Below, piece after piece: positions 45,514 to 54,912 of a stretch of 64,000 nt of DNA. Source of the stretch: an uncultured Blautia sp. (GTDB taxonomy: Bacteria; Bacillota; Clostridia; Lachnospirales; Lachnospiraceae). A program made the position numbers and the translations under genes. A model generated the notes under the pieces. The model saw only the letters and a program-made list of their open reading frames with translations, was not told where the DNA came from and did not search any database. Every line of letters begins with the position of its first letter. The first letter of the stretch is position 1. Where the stretch lies: the NCBI GenBank assembly GCA_900542045.1, contig UQMI01000001.1:83998-147997 (forward strand), written 5' to 3'.

Positions 45514-45559
45514 AGACATATGCTTTTCTCTTTTGACAGAATCAGCATATGCCTGTTTT
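45514..45559. terminator. Stem-loop after the frameshifted MATE gene
   Basis: AAAACAG..CATATGC pairs with GCATATG..CTGTTTT, a long imperfect stem with a 20-base loop. Confidence 0.5.
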
Positions 45560-45601
45560 GTTGGAGAAACGTTTCCCGATTGTTTCCAAATTATTATTTT
45601 T

Positions 45602-46778
45602 TCAGCCCGTTACAGAGGAGCGCCGGTCTATTTTTTGAATAGCAAAGAAATAATAAATGGTCATCATGGTTCCGGTCAGTGCCCAGGACACCGGATATAC
45701 CATCATAAGAGATGAAAAAGTACCCCATGTTGGAAAGATCAGGTACACCCAGAACACCCGGAATACCACTGTGCCCAGCACCGCCAGCAGGGCGGGCGTC
45801 AGGGAACGTCCCATTCCGCGAAGGGAAGAACCTGTGATCTCGTACATGCCGGTCAGAAACAGAAACGGCTGTCCGGCACCGTAATTCTGCCCCACAAAGG
45901 TGACCGCGGCCTGTCCGAAAGCTGTTGCAATATAATATCCGAAATGTTGCCGCCGTCATTCCCGCAACGGCACTGGAACCAAATCCGTTCACAGCAGTCT
46001 GCAGACAGATATTTGACAGGGAGAAAACTATCGACTGCAGTGCTGCTGGTACACCAATCCGAAGCATTCTTGCCTGGGCAGGCATATGGATGCCCAGTTT
46101 TTTCAGCTCCAGCCGGATATCTTCCTTTTCCCGGCTGAGGATCCAGAGGATCATTACTGAACCTGCCATATTGGCCAGGGATGTGGCAATGGCCACCCCT
46201 GCTACTCCCAGATGAAAGCCAATGACCAGAAGCAGATTCAGGATGATATTCAGCACTACAGAGATTGCCAGACAATACAGGGGACGTCTGGTATCTCCGG
46301 TGATCCGCAGGATAACCGCACAGAAATTATACAGCGAAATAAACGGCACCCCCAGACAGTAAATCCGAAAATACAGGATCGCCCGCTCCAGCACATCCGC
46401 CGGCGTGCCAATGACGGTCAGCAGCTGCCTGGAAAAAAGCAGACCTGCCGCCATCAGGATCAGACCGCAAAAAAGCGAGAACAGCACTGCCGTATGAATG
46501 ACCGTCCCCACTTCCTTTCTCTTCTGCTGACCAAGAAAGTGGGATACCACCACGTTCACACCCACAGACAGTCCTGCAAACAGATTGATATAAAAACTCA
46601 CCAGCACAGAATTGCTTCCCACAGCCGCCAGAGCGCCGCTTTCTGCAAAACGGCCTGCCACTGCCACATCAGCTGCGCTAAACAGCTGCTGCAGGATACT
46701 GCTGCCGGCAATGGGCAGTGCAAACCAGAATATTTTCTTCATCAGCGGACCATGGAGCATGTCTATATTTTTCGTCAT
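45602..46778 (-). pseudogene. MATE-family efflux gene with a frameshift
   Basis: A MATE transporter whose first ~275 residues (MTKNIDMLHGPLMKKIFWF to SSAVAGMTAA) are in one frame, and whose last ~110 (GYYIATAFGQAAV, VGQNYGAGQPF) are in another. The shift lies near 45950, where loss of one base in GCGGCAACATTTCGG breaks the frame; the two parts join perfectly otherwise. The start ATG at 46776-46778 follows GAAGAGGGGAAAAC. It is either a recent inactivation or a sequencing error. A second, intact MATE gene follows upstream. Confidence 0.85.
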
Positions 46779-46906
46779 GTTTTCCCCTCTTCCGTCCATA
46801 CTATTTCTTTTATTGTAGAATTTCCGGAAGAAAAAGTACAATGACAAATCTGCAGGGCACTATGCGGCAAAGGAATAGCAGACGCCCGGCAGGTTTCTGC
46901 CTACTG

Positions 46907-48292
46907 TCAGATCACCTGAAAGGTCTTCCATTTTCCACGGCAGAATCGTCCCCAGAAAAACGCCGCCCGGATCACCCAGTCCAGACACATGGCAAAGGCA
47001 ATGCCAATGACGCCCAGATCCAACCAGATGGCAAAGATCACGGAAAAGACCACCCGGCAGCCAATGGTGGAAAACAGACTGACAAACATGGTAAACCGCA
47101 CATCTCCCGCTGCCCTGAGTCCATTGGACAGGGCACCGGAAAAGGGATAAAATACCGCATTGAACAGATTGTGGATCAGAATGAGGATCAGCACCAGTTC
47201 TGCGGCCTGTTCAGACAGAGCATACCCCTGCAGGACCACAGGCGCAGCCGCCAGGATCAAAGCGTTCCACAATACCGAAGCCAGCACCGTGACCCGCAGA
47301 AGCTTTCGCATATAATACTCCGCAGCCTCCGAGTCTCCGGCTCCCATACACTGACCGATCACCGTGACAAATGCCAGCCCCAGGGCTGTTCCCATCAAAG
47401 CTGCCACTGACCAGAAGCTCTGGGCCACTCCGTTGGCTGCAATCTGTACCGTGCCAAACAGAGCGGTTATGCTGCTCAGCGCTACTTTCACCAGCTGAAA
47501 CAGCCCGTTTTCCACGCCGTTCGGAACAGCAATGCGCAGGATCCGGCGGATCATGGAACCATTCCACTGCAGGATGCACCTCCACCGCAGGACCACCTGA
47601 TTTTTCTTCCGGAAACACAGGATCAGTATCCATATGGCAGAAAAAGTCCGGGCGATCAGGGACGGCCATGCCACACCGGCCACACCGGCCTTCAGAACAA
47701 AAACACCTACAGCATTTCCCACGATATTAATGCCGTTGGCTGCAAGGGAAATGTACATGGTAACCCGTGTCTTTCCCATGCTGCGGTACATGGCCGCGCC
47801 GGCATTATAAATGGCAATGGCAGGATAGGAATAGGCAGAGATCTGCAGATATGTTACGCAGGCCTCCATCACGTCTGCATCCACCTCCCCGAACAGCAGC
47901 CGAAGTATCTGCCGGTTTCCCAGCAGAGAAAGAGCCATCACTGCCGCAGAGAAGACTGCCGCAATCATCAGAAGCTGTCCGCCGGACAGCCCTGCCTGCT
48001 CTTTATCCCCGCTTCCGATATACTGGCTGATCACCACAGCGCCTCCTGCCGCCAGAGCAGAAAACAAAAATAGAAATACCGTATTATACATATTCACCAG
48101 GGATACACCGGACACAGCCGCTTCCCCGGCATAACTGACCATAAAGATATCCGCAACACCTACCAGCACTTCCAGAAGCTGTTCCAGAAACAGCGGAACA
48201 ATGAGTTTTTTCAGATCCGCATTGGAAAAAATTTTACGTTCCTCTGGAAGGCACAGGGACGATTCTGTTAATTTGTATAAGATTTTATTCAT
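46907..48292 (-). CDS. MATE-family efflux transporter
   Basis: A 461-residue, 12-helix MATE protein (LTESSLCLPEERKIF N-terminal, FIVSYAGEAAVSGVS-like first helix, VISQYIGSGDKEQAG). It exports cationic compounds with Na+ or H+. The start ATG at 48290-48292 has GGAGGGAAGAATT. It lies 128 bp upstream of the frameshifted MATE gene on the same strand, so the pair may be one operon with one member broken. No regulator is adjacent. Confidence 0.9.
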   Translation of the reverse strand: MNKILYKLTESSLCLPEERKIFSNADLKKLIVPLFLEQLLEVLVGVADIFMVSYAGEAAVSGVSLVNMYNTVFLFLFSALAAGGAVVISQYIGSGDKEQAGLSGGQLLMIAAVFSAAVMALSLLGNRQILRLLFGEVDADVMEACVTYLQISAYSYPAIAIYNAGAAMYRSMGKTRVTMYISLAANGINIVGNAVGVFVLKAGVAGVAWPSLIARTFSAIWILILCFRKKNQVVLRWRCILQWNGSMIRRILRIAVPNGVENGLFQLVKVALSSITALFGTVQIAANGVAQSFWSVAALMGTALGLAFVTVIGQCMGAGDSEAAEYYMRKLLRVTVLASVLWNALILAAAPVVLQGYALSEQAAELVLILILIHNLFNAVFYPFSGALSNGLRAAGDVRFTMFVSLFSTIGCRVVFSVIFAIWLDLGVIGIAFAMCLDWVIRAAFFWGRFCRGKWKTFQVI

Positions 48293-48503
48293 AATTCTTC
48301 CCTCCAGAAGCAGTCTCTGAATCAAATTGACTGCTTCCTGCATTATTTTTGCACAGACCGGCCCGGATTGCAAATACCTGAAATTCATATAGACCCATGC
48401 CTCAGGTGTATACAAGAGCAATTCCATCTTCTCCCGGCATGGATGCTAATTCATCTTAGATCAGATAAGCTGGATCCAGGGCAGCTTCACGGACAATATC
48501 CTT

Positions 48504-48821
48504 ACGGTGGCTTGTTTGGTTCGGCGCTCATTCCACTTTCCGGAATATCGCCCGTACCTGGCGGCCTTTCCGTTCGGCGCTCATTCCACTTTCCGGAATG
48601 TCACCCGTAACTGGCGGCCTTTCCGTTCGGCACTCGCACCACTTTCTGGAATATCACCCGTACCTGACCGTCTTTCTGTTCGGCACTCGCACCATTTTCT
48701 GGAATATCGCCCGTAACTGGCGGCCTTTCCATTCGGCACTCGCACCACTTTCTGGAATGTCACCCGTAACTGGCGGCCTTTCCATTCGGCACTCACCCTG
48801 TTTTCCGGAATATCACCTGTA
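48504..48821. repeat. 53-bp tandem repeat array C (six units)
   Basis: On the minus strand units TACGGGCG or TACGGGTG start at 48556, 48609, 48662, 48715, 48768 and 48821 (counting down), exactly 53 bp apart. Each has ATTCCGGAAAG at about 11-21 and CCGAA at 33-37, followed by GGAAAGGCCGCCAG. Skeleton and period match arrays A and B while the sequence between differs. Confidence 0.9.
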
Positions 48822-48963
48822 ACTGACAAGATATGTCTCGAAAAACAAGGCTAATATTTCCTTCCGTTCCATTTTAAGAAATGCCAGACAGCCAGAGATA
48901 CCTTGTTTTCCTGTTCATCTAAATCTATGAAACTATTTTTTGAAAAATTTGATGAAAATTCTT

Positions 48964-49019
48964 CTGTGGAGAGACGCAAAAAGCCCCCCTATGGGAGACT
49001 TTTTATGTCTCTCCACAGG
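48964..49019. repeat. Long inverted repeat
   Basis: CTGTGGAGAGAC..AAAAAG and CTTTTTATGTCTCTCCACAG flank CCCCCCTATGGGAG, an almost perfect hairpin of about 20 bp. T-runs inside both arms make it terminator-like in neither direction clearly; it may be a small mobile-element or terminator relic. Confidence 0.55.
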
Positions 49020-49095
49020 GGAGCCGATTGGCTTCTGGACCCTGCCGTACTGCGGTACCCACAGTATGAGGTACCCGCAGTATGACAGAAACAGC

Positions 49096-49290
49096 AGTAT
49101 ATTGAACTCCGCCAATACGGCGGAAACTACAATGCAGTATACCAAGCTTCGCAGTGCGGCAGAAACCACTGCCTGACAATACCTGCTGCACGGCAGAGAC
49201 TGCAAGTATACCAGGCTCCGCTGCATGGCAGAAGCTGCCATTATATCAGATTTCGCAATACAGCGAAAATCCAGTATACCAGATTCCGCT
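49096..49290. repeat. Degenerate 33-69-bp repeats around AGTATACCAG
   Basis: AGTATA or a one-base variant occurs at 49096, 49136, 49205, 49240 and 49273, each followed by (C/A)AG.CT or CAG.TT, TCCGC-like and a GCGG/CCGC mini-hairpin (CCGCCAATACGGCGG, CGCAATACAGCG). Spacing is irregular (40, 69, 35, 33), so this is an eroded array. Confidence 0.6.
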
Positions 49291-49294
49291 GGTT

Positions 49295-51709
49295 TTATTT
49301 CTGAACGATGTTGATGATCTTCTTTGGTACGTAGATTTCTTTTACAATGGTGCCGGTAAGTTTGTCTGCCACCGCTTCTTTTCCTCTGGCCAGAGCATCC
49401 TCCTTGCTGATCTCTGCAGGAATAGAGATGACTGCACGGGTCTTTCCGTTGATCTGTACCGGTACCTGGATCTCATCGTCTTTCATGGCCTCTTCGTCTG
49501 CCTTGGGCCAGGTGTTGTGGAATACAGAATCAGTATGCCCTGCCTTCTCCCACAGTTCTTCTGCAAAGTGCGGTGCAAAAGGAGCCAGCAGGATCACTGC
49601 TGTTTCAATGGTTTCCTTGTCTATGCCGCCCTCTTTCTTGGCCAGCTCAATCATCTTGTTGGTGTATTCCATGAAGCCGGAAATAACAGTATTCAGGCTG
49701 AAGCTTTCCAGTCTCTGGGTAATATCGTAAACAAGTTTGTGGCGCAGCTTCACCATTTCCTTGGTGGCGGTCACGTTAGCCTCCAGGCTGTCGCATGCCA
49801 TCTTCCAGAAACGGTTCAGGAAGCGGTAAACACCGTCAATTCCTCTGTCGTCCCACTCTGCATCCAGTTCCGGCGGACCTACGAACAGCTCATACATACG
49901 CAGAGAATCGCAGCCATAATCCCGTACCAGATCGTCCGGAGATACCACATTTCCCTTGGATTTACTCATCTTGATTCCGTTCTTACCGGTGATCATTCCC
50001 TGATTGAACAGCTTGTGGAACGGCTCGTCAAAATCGATCACTCCGATGTCATACAGGAATTTGGTATAGAACCGGGAATACAGCAGATGCAGCACTGCAT
50101 GCTCCACACCGCCGATATACATATCCACCGGAAGGTATTTGTCAGCCTTCTCTCTGGATACCAGTTCTTTGTCATTTTTGTTGTCCACGTAACGCAGGAA
50201 ATACCAGGAAGAACCGGCCCACTGAGGCATGGTATTGGTTTCCCGTTTTGCCGGAGCACCGCAGCACGGACAGGTAGTATTTACCCACTCATCGATGGCT
50301 GCCAGCGGAGATTCTCCGGTTCCGGTGGGCTGATAGCTTTCCACATCCGGCAGAGTCAGCGGAAGCTCTTCTTCCGGTACCGGAACAGCGCCGCAGTTTG
50401 GACAATGGATAATGGGAATAGGCTCGCCCCAGTAACGCTGACGGGAGAATACCCAGTCACGGAGTTTGTAATTGACAGTTTTCTTTCCGATTCCCATCTT
50501 CTCGATCATTTCCGGCGCTTCTTTTTTCAGGACAGCGGATTCCATGCCGTTCCAGTCACCGGAGTTGATCATGGTTCCGGAAGCCTCGGTGTAGGCTTCG
50601 GTCATATTTTCGATTTCTTTTCCGTCTTTGGCAATTACCTGCACAATAGGAATATCAAATTTCTTTGCAAACTCAAAGTCACGGTCGTCATGAGCCGGTA
50701 CACACATAATGGCGCCGGTGCCGTAATCTGCCAGTACATAGTCAGACAGCCAGATAGGAATCTTCTTCTGGTTCAACGGGTTCACAGCATAGCTTCCGGT
50801 AAATACGCCAGTCTTTTCCTTATCCTGGAGACGGTCCACGTTAGACTTCATGGAAGAATCGTAAATGTATTTTTCCACGGCTTCTTTTGTCTCCGGAGTT
50901 GCCAGCTCTGCTGCCAGCTTATGTTCCGGTGCCAGTACCATGAAGGTAGCTCCGTGAAGGGTATCCGGTCTGGTGGTATAGACAGTGATCTTCTCTTCTC
51001 TTCCGTCAATGGGGAAGTTCACCTCTGCACCGTAGGATTTTCCAATCCAGTCAGTCTGCATCTTTTTCACTTTTTCCGGCCAGTCCAGCTTATCCAGATC
51101 ATTCAGCAGACGGTCTGCGTATTTGGTGATCCGAAGCATCCACTGACGCAGGTTCTTCTTGGTTACTGTAGCACCGCAGCGTTCACAGCAGCCGTTGACC
51201 ACTTCCTCATTGGCCAGACCTGTCTTACAGGAAGGACACCAGTTAATGGGGAACTCCTTCTCATAGGCCAGTCCTTCTTTGAACATCTTCACAAAAATCC
51301 ACTGGGTCCATTTATAGAAATTGGGATCGGTGGTATTGACTTCCATATCCCAGTCATAGATTGCAGCAATGTCATTGATCTGTTTCTTGATATTTGCCAC
51401 ATTTTCCGCTGTGGATTTTGCGGGATGCACGCCCATCTTAATGGCATAATTCTCTGCCGGAAGGCCGAATGCATCCCATCCCATAGGATGGATCAGGTAA
51501 TATCCCTGAAGCATTTTATAACGGCTCCAGACATCCGAAATCACATATCCTCTCCAGTGGCCTACATGCAGACCATTGCCGGATGGATAAGGAAACATAT
51601 CCAGACAATAATATTTGGGCTTTTTGCCATCGTTGACATTGATGGGATTCTTTTCCCAGTTCACACGCCACTTGGCCTCTATGGCCCTGTGGTTATAAGG
51701 TGCTGCCAT
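49295..51709 (-). CDS. leuS: Leucyl-tRNA synthetase
   Basis: An 804-residue class I synthetase. HIGH-type motif GNGLHVGHW near residue 43, KMSKSKGNVVSP (KMSKS) near 560, zinc-ribbon CPSCKTGLANEEVVNGCCERC and the CP1 editing region (TTRPDTLHGATF, DDRDFEFA) are present. The length is standard. The leader carries a T-box (51801-52060) with a leucine specifier. Start ATG with GAGGAGATCAATT. Confidence 0.97.
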   Translation of the reverse strand: MAAPYNHRAIEAKWRVNWEKNPINVNDGKKPKYYCLDMFPYPSGNGLHVGHWRGYVISDVWSRYKMLQGYYLIHPMGWDAFGLPAENYAIKMGVHPAKSTAENVANIKKQINDIAAIYDWDMEVNTTDPNFYKWTQWIFVKMFKEGLAYEKEFPINWCPSCKTGLANEEVVNGCCERCGATVTKKNLRQWMLRITKYADRLLNDLDKLDWPEKVKKMQTDWIGKSYGAEVNFPIDGREEKITVYTTRPDTLHGATFMVLAPEHKLAAELATPETKEAVEKYIYDSSMKSNVDRLQDKEKTGVFTGSYAVNPLNQKKIPIWLSDYVLADYGTGAIMCVPAHDDRDFEFAKKFDIPIVQVIAKDGKEIENMTEAYTEASGTMINSGDWNGMESAVLKKEAPEMIEKMGIGKKTVNYKLRDWVFSRQRYWGEPIPIIHCPNCGAVPVPEEELPLTLPDVESYQPTGTGESPLAAIDEWVNTTCPCCGAPAKRETNTMPQWAGSSWYFLRYVDNKNDKELVSREKADKYLPVDMYIGGVEHAVLHLLYSRFYTKFLYDIGVIDFDEPFHKLFNQGMITGKNGIKMSKSKGNVVSPDDLVRDYGCDSLRMYELFVGPPELDAEWDDRGIDGVYRFLNRFWKMACDSLEANVTATKEMVKLRHKLVYDITQRLESFSLNTVISGFMEYTNKMIELAKKEGGIDKETIETAVILLAPFAPHFAEELWEKAGHTDSVFHNTWPKADEEAMKDDEIQVPVQINGKTRAVISIPAEISKEDALARGKEAVADKLTGTIVKEIYVPKKIINIVQK

Positions 51710-51800
51710 AATTGATCTCCTCCTGTTAATAAAAAAATGAAATAGGTTTTTGTATAACAGGAAAGCCGAAAGGAAACATCCTGCTTTCCTGTTACATAAA

Positions 51801-52060
51801 AAAGCCCTTACTTCTCTGTATATTCCAGAGACGAAAGGGCTGCTGTTTCCGCGGTACCACTCTGATTCATCCGCAGCAAACGGATGCGCTTGTGTATCTG
51901 TAACGGGAACACCCGTCCGGCATTACTTTCTTCACACCGGAAACTCCCAGGCCAGTTCAACGCCTGCCGTATACTGCCTCGCACCTGCCGGCAGCTCTCT
52001 GTGATACTTACAGCATCTACTCTTCCTGTTCAAAGTCTTTTCCTATTTATAATACCCTAA
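51801..52060 (-). ncRNA. T-box riboswitch of leuS
   Basis: The conserved T-box AGAGTGGTACCGCGG is at 51849-51863. A terminator hairpin AGCCCTTTCGTCTCTGG..AGAGAAG.AAGGGCTTTTTT lies at about 51800-51842, after it. Upstream stem I shows AGAGAG, GGTGCGAGG-like elements and a GAA-CTG-GCC segment whose CTG (near 51963) is a plausible leucine specifier. It matches uncharged tRNA-Leu sensing and the leuS position. Confidence 0.92.
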
Positions 52061-52062
52061 AC

Positions 52063-52091
52063 ATTCTACCCATCGGCAAAATATTTGTCAA
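52063..52091 (-). promoter_or_regulatory. SigA promoter of the leuS T-box transcript
   Basis: TTGACA (52086-52091), 17-bp spacer and TAGAAT (52063-52068) on the minus strand. The -35 lies inside the end of the preceding dehydrogenase gene. Confidence 0.8.
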
Positions 52092-53211
52092 GATACTTTT
52101 TCAGAAAGCTTCCGCTTTTTCTGCATACCTTTTTCTGCATAATATATATAACCGGTTTAATCAGAGTTCTGTCATGATTTAAAAACAATTCCATAGCTTC
52201 GGGTATCTTATCCATACCGTGATATCTATGTGTGATCAGTTTCTCCGGGGCAATCCTGCCTGTTGCGATCAACTGTGCCATCCGCGCCATCCAAAGCCTG
52301 CCTCCCCGGCATCCGGAACCTTTAATAGTTTTATCTCCATAACCGAATCCCCAGACACCAGGGTCAATTTCTATAGGGGAACCGCCAAAATAAGCGCTCA
52401 GATTGACAAGTGTACCTCCTTTTTTTAAAATAGACAGCCCTTTGCTCATCTCTTTTTCACTTCTGCCGCAAAGAATCACTCCATCTACCGGCCCTCCATT
52501 GGCTTTTACGATCTGCTCCAGATAATCTTCGTTATGATAATCAATCAGGTGAGTAGCTCCATATTCTTTTGCCACTTCAAAACACGGTTTTCTGGAACCG
52601 ACCGCAAAGACATTTCCCGCGCCACGCAAAACTGCCGCTCGAACAGCCGTCAGTCCTACCGGTCCAATTCCAATAACCGCAACAGATGCTCCAAATTCGG
52701 CATTTAGCTGTTCAATTCCCTCAAAGGCAGTACACATCATATCCGGTACCATAACCGCCTGCTCCAAAGTAACTCCTTCCGGAATTTTCGTCAGGTTCAT
52801 ATCCGCATCACGGATATAGTATTCCTCTACAAAAGATCCTCCCCGGTCCGGAAAATCTGTTCCACTATACATATTATCCTGATGCTGCTTTGCAAACCCG
52901 TCCTGCGCTTCCAGGCTGCGCCACATGGGCATAACAGAACATACGATAACCCTGTCACCTGCTTTAAAATCTTTGACATCTGTTCCTGTTTTTGTGATTT
53001 CACCGCACATTTCATGTCCCACTGCCTTCCCTAGCAGGTAAGGCAGTGACGCGCATCCTGTCGCGCATAAATGCGCATCACTGGTACACGGCGACCAGAT
53101 CAATGGCCGGATAAATGCTCCCGTTGAGCAAGGCTCTTCCGGTATTGGACATTGATCACTGATTTTCATCTCATTGACTCCTGAAATAACTACTCCTTTG
53201 CAATAATTCAT
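52066..53211 (-). CDS. NADP-dependent secondary alcohol dehydrogenase-like enzyme
   Basis: A 381-residue zinc MDR enzyme resembling the isopropanol/secondary alcohol dehydrogenases of Thermoanaerobacter and Clostridium: Cys in WSPCTSDAHLC, His-Glu in GHEMCG, Asp in VMVPDMMCTAFEG, Rossmann GIGPVG. It lacks the structural zinc cluster, as that group does. Ends with a basic tail KKVCRKSGSFLKKYL. The start ATG at 53209-53211 is chosen because GAAGGGA lies upstream; a longer reading is unsupported. It ends inside the leuS promoter. Confidence 0.85.
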   Translation of the reverse strand: MNYCKGVVISGVNEMKISDQCPIPEEPCSTGAFIRPLIWSPCTSDAHLCATGCASLPYLLGKAVGHEMCGEITKTGTDVKDFKAGDRVIVCSVMPMWRSLEAQDGFAKQHQDNMYSGTDFPDRGGSFVEEYYIRDADMNLTKIPEGVTLEQAVMVPDMMCTAFEGIEQLNAEFGASVAVIGIGPVGLTAVRAAVLRGAGNVFAVGSRKPCFEVAKEYGATHLIDYHNEDYLEQIVKANGGPVDGVILCGRSEKEMSKGLSILKKGGTLVNLSAYFGGSPIEIDPGVWGFGYGDKTIKGSGCRGGRLWMARMAQLIATGRIAPEKLITHRYHGMDKIPEAMELFLNHDRTLIKPVIYIMQKKVCRKSGSFLKKYLDKYFADG

Positions 53212-53549
53212 AACGCCATTCCCTTCTTTCTTGGCTCTCCTTAACGCTGCACAGCATAATTTATGTTTTGTGATCTGATAATTATTATAATTCACACGCC
53301 TGGCAAGAAGAAGAGCCCGTTGGTTTTTACGTTTATACCCAGATATTTCTACTCCTTTCGGATTTTTCTCCTATGTATACGGCGTTCTGTAGTCCGGAAA
53401 CGGGAATTTTATCAAAAAAGTGCTCTGAGTGACCATTTCATCAACTGCGGCAAAGCCGTGATTAAACAGCACCCAAAGCATATCTTTTCCTGTCCGTTTT
53501 CGCATCTTACTGCAAAACGCACAGCCACCTGTTTTTTTCCATATCTTGT
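53212..53549. other. Intergenic region, nothing recognised
   Basis: A 338-bp gap between the lysO part and the alcohol dehydrogenase. No gene, hairpin or tRNA was recognised. Confidence 0.5.
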
Positions 53550-54149
53550 CTACCCGGGAAAACACAGAGAAATCAGAATGGGAACAAAGAAGGAACAGAT
53601 CATGCCGTTGAGCACTGACAGCACTACGGTCTCCTCGTTGGTGTACTTCAGCATCATTGGCAGTGTGGTGTCCTCGCTGGTAGCCCCTGCCGAAGCAATG
53701 CAGCTGTAATTGTTTAACTTCACTGCCAGAAACGGGATCAGGAAGAACGAGAAAATTTCCCGCATCAGATTGCTCAGAAACGCGATACTTCCCATCTCCG
53801 CACCGGCCAGCTCGCTGATGGCTGCTCCGGAGAGACTGTACCAGCCCATTCCGCCTCCGATGGCCACAGCCGAATTCAACGGGATACCCGTGACCACAGA
53901 ACACAGCATTCCTCCCAGCACCGATCCCAGGATCACGCCGAAGGGAATGATAAATATTTTTATATTGTACTGACTGATCTTTCGGAAGATTCCCTCCTGC
54001 ATTCCCACACTGATGCCCACAGCCAGCATCAGCACGTATAAAATGCCATTGGTGTGTTCCGCCAGAAAGGAAACCGGCAGAAGATCAAATCCTCCCGCAC
54101 CATAAAAAATGCCGGCCAGCAATGCCAGCATTGTGAGTATTACCATCAT
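53550..54149 (-). CDS. lysO: LysO lysine exporter, C-terminal part (split gene)
   Basis: A 199-residue membrane protein, the second half of the LysO/YbjE lysine exporter (COG2431): GISVGMQEGIFRK, FGVILGSVLGG, MGWYSLSGAAIS, LSNLMREIFSF. About five to six helices. In several Firmicutes LysO is encoded as two genes; here it starts with ATG overlapping the upstream part by the ATGA signal. Exports L-lysine and toxic analogues. Confidence 0.85.
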   Translation of the reverse strand: MMVILTMLALLAGIFYGAGGFDLLPVSFLAEHTNGILYVLMLAVGISVGMQEGIFRKISQYNIKIFIIPFGVILGSVLGGMLCSVVTGIPLNSAVAIGGGMGWYSLSGAAISELAGAEMGSIAFLSNLMREIFSFFLIPFLAVKLNNYSCIASAGATSEDTTLPMMLKYTNEETVVLSVLNGMICSFFVPILISLCFPG

Positions 54150-54439
54150 CCTGCTTCCCTGCTTTCTGTTCTTTTCTCCTGCTTCATGAATCTCTCCGTC
54201 AGATAATATACAAACGCAATGGACAGTGCCGTAGGTATCAGGAAAAACAGGAAACTGGTGATTCCCAGTGAAGACAGATCCTGCCAAAACGTTTCCCTCC
54301 GTCCCAGCATCACGCCCATGGAGAAGATCAGCAAAAGGGTACAGGCAAGCTGCAGCTTCTCATTTATTTTTTTGATGGGCTTCTTCCGCAGCAGACGTCC
54401 TGCCAGAATTCCCACACACATGATCAGAATAATATCCAT
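54146..54439 (-). CDS. lysO: LysO lysine exporter, N-terminal part (split gene)
   Basis: A 97-residue membrane protein with three helices: MDIILIMCVGILAGRLLRKK, then LLLIFSMGVMLGRRE and a C-terminal FLFFLIPTALSIAFVYYL. The start ATG at 54437-54439. It overlaps the second part by 4 bp, so both are coupled. A decayed duplicate of this gene's start and end is at 61711-61819, on the same strand. Confidence 0.82.
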   Translation of the reverse strand: MDIILIMCVGILAGRLLRKKPIKKINEKLQLACTLLLIFSMGVMLGRRETFWQDLSSLGITSFLFFLIPTALSIAFVYYLTERFMKQEKRTESREAG

Positions 54440-54622
54440 AGGATTCTTCACCTCCCCGGCCGCATAATGGAACATTATAACACACCGGACCGGCAAAGTC
54501 ATTACTGTTTTTCAGATCGAGTAGGAGAGGCTGTCCTGAAAACATTATTCAGTGCTCTGCTATATACAAACCTTCTTTCTCCGATACCATTAGTTCCTGT
54601 TGTCTATGAAAGGTAATACCGT

Positions 54623-54912
54623 TTGCAAGGAATGGCTCGATTTCTGGGATTTTCCCACAGATACGCCTCTGTTTCCACATTCAGTCAGCAAATACAGAAA
54701 CTATTGCTAGATGCCATGGATTATTTCTTTCACTCTTTTAACGACACCTTTTCCTCATTGGATACATACCGTGGCTTGTGCCTGCTTGCCTGCGATGGTT
54801 CTGATCTGGCTATTGCACATAATCCAAATGACAAAGATAACCATAGATGCCACAACTCTTTGGAACGGAATGAAAAAGGTTATAACCAACTCCATTTGAA
54901 TGCTCTGTCTTA
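54623..54912 (+). pseudogene. IS4-family transposase fragment
   Basis: About 95 codons of an IS4-type transposase: FVQQ-like STFSQQIQKLL, YRGLCLLACDGSD (first catalytic Asp context) and GYNQLHLNAL. Both the N-terminus and the remaining two-thirds are missing: the frame ends at the CooC-1 stop. It shows mobile-element activity at the island's left edge. Confidence 0.8.

Noticed and set aside
49154..51715. 853-codon plus-strand frame opposite leuS
   Set aside because: It is an antisense shadow of the conserved leucyl-tRNA synthetase, without ribosome site or family similarity.
53371..53904. Minus-strand frame overlapping lysO
   Set aside because: It is out of frame with the conserved exporter, and the part beyond lysO shows no recognised protein.
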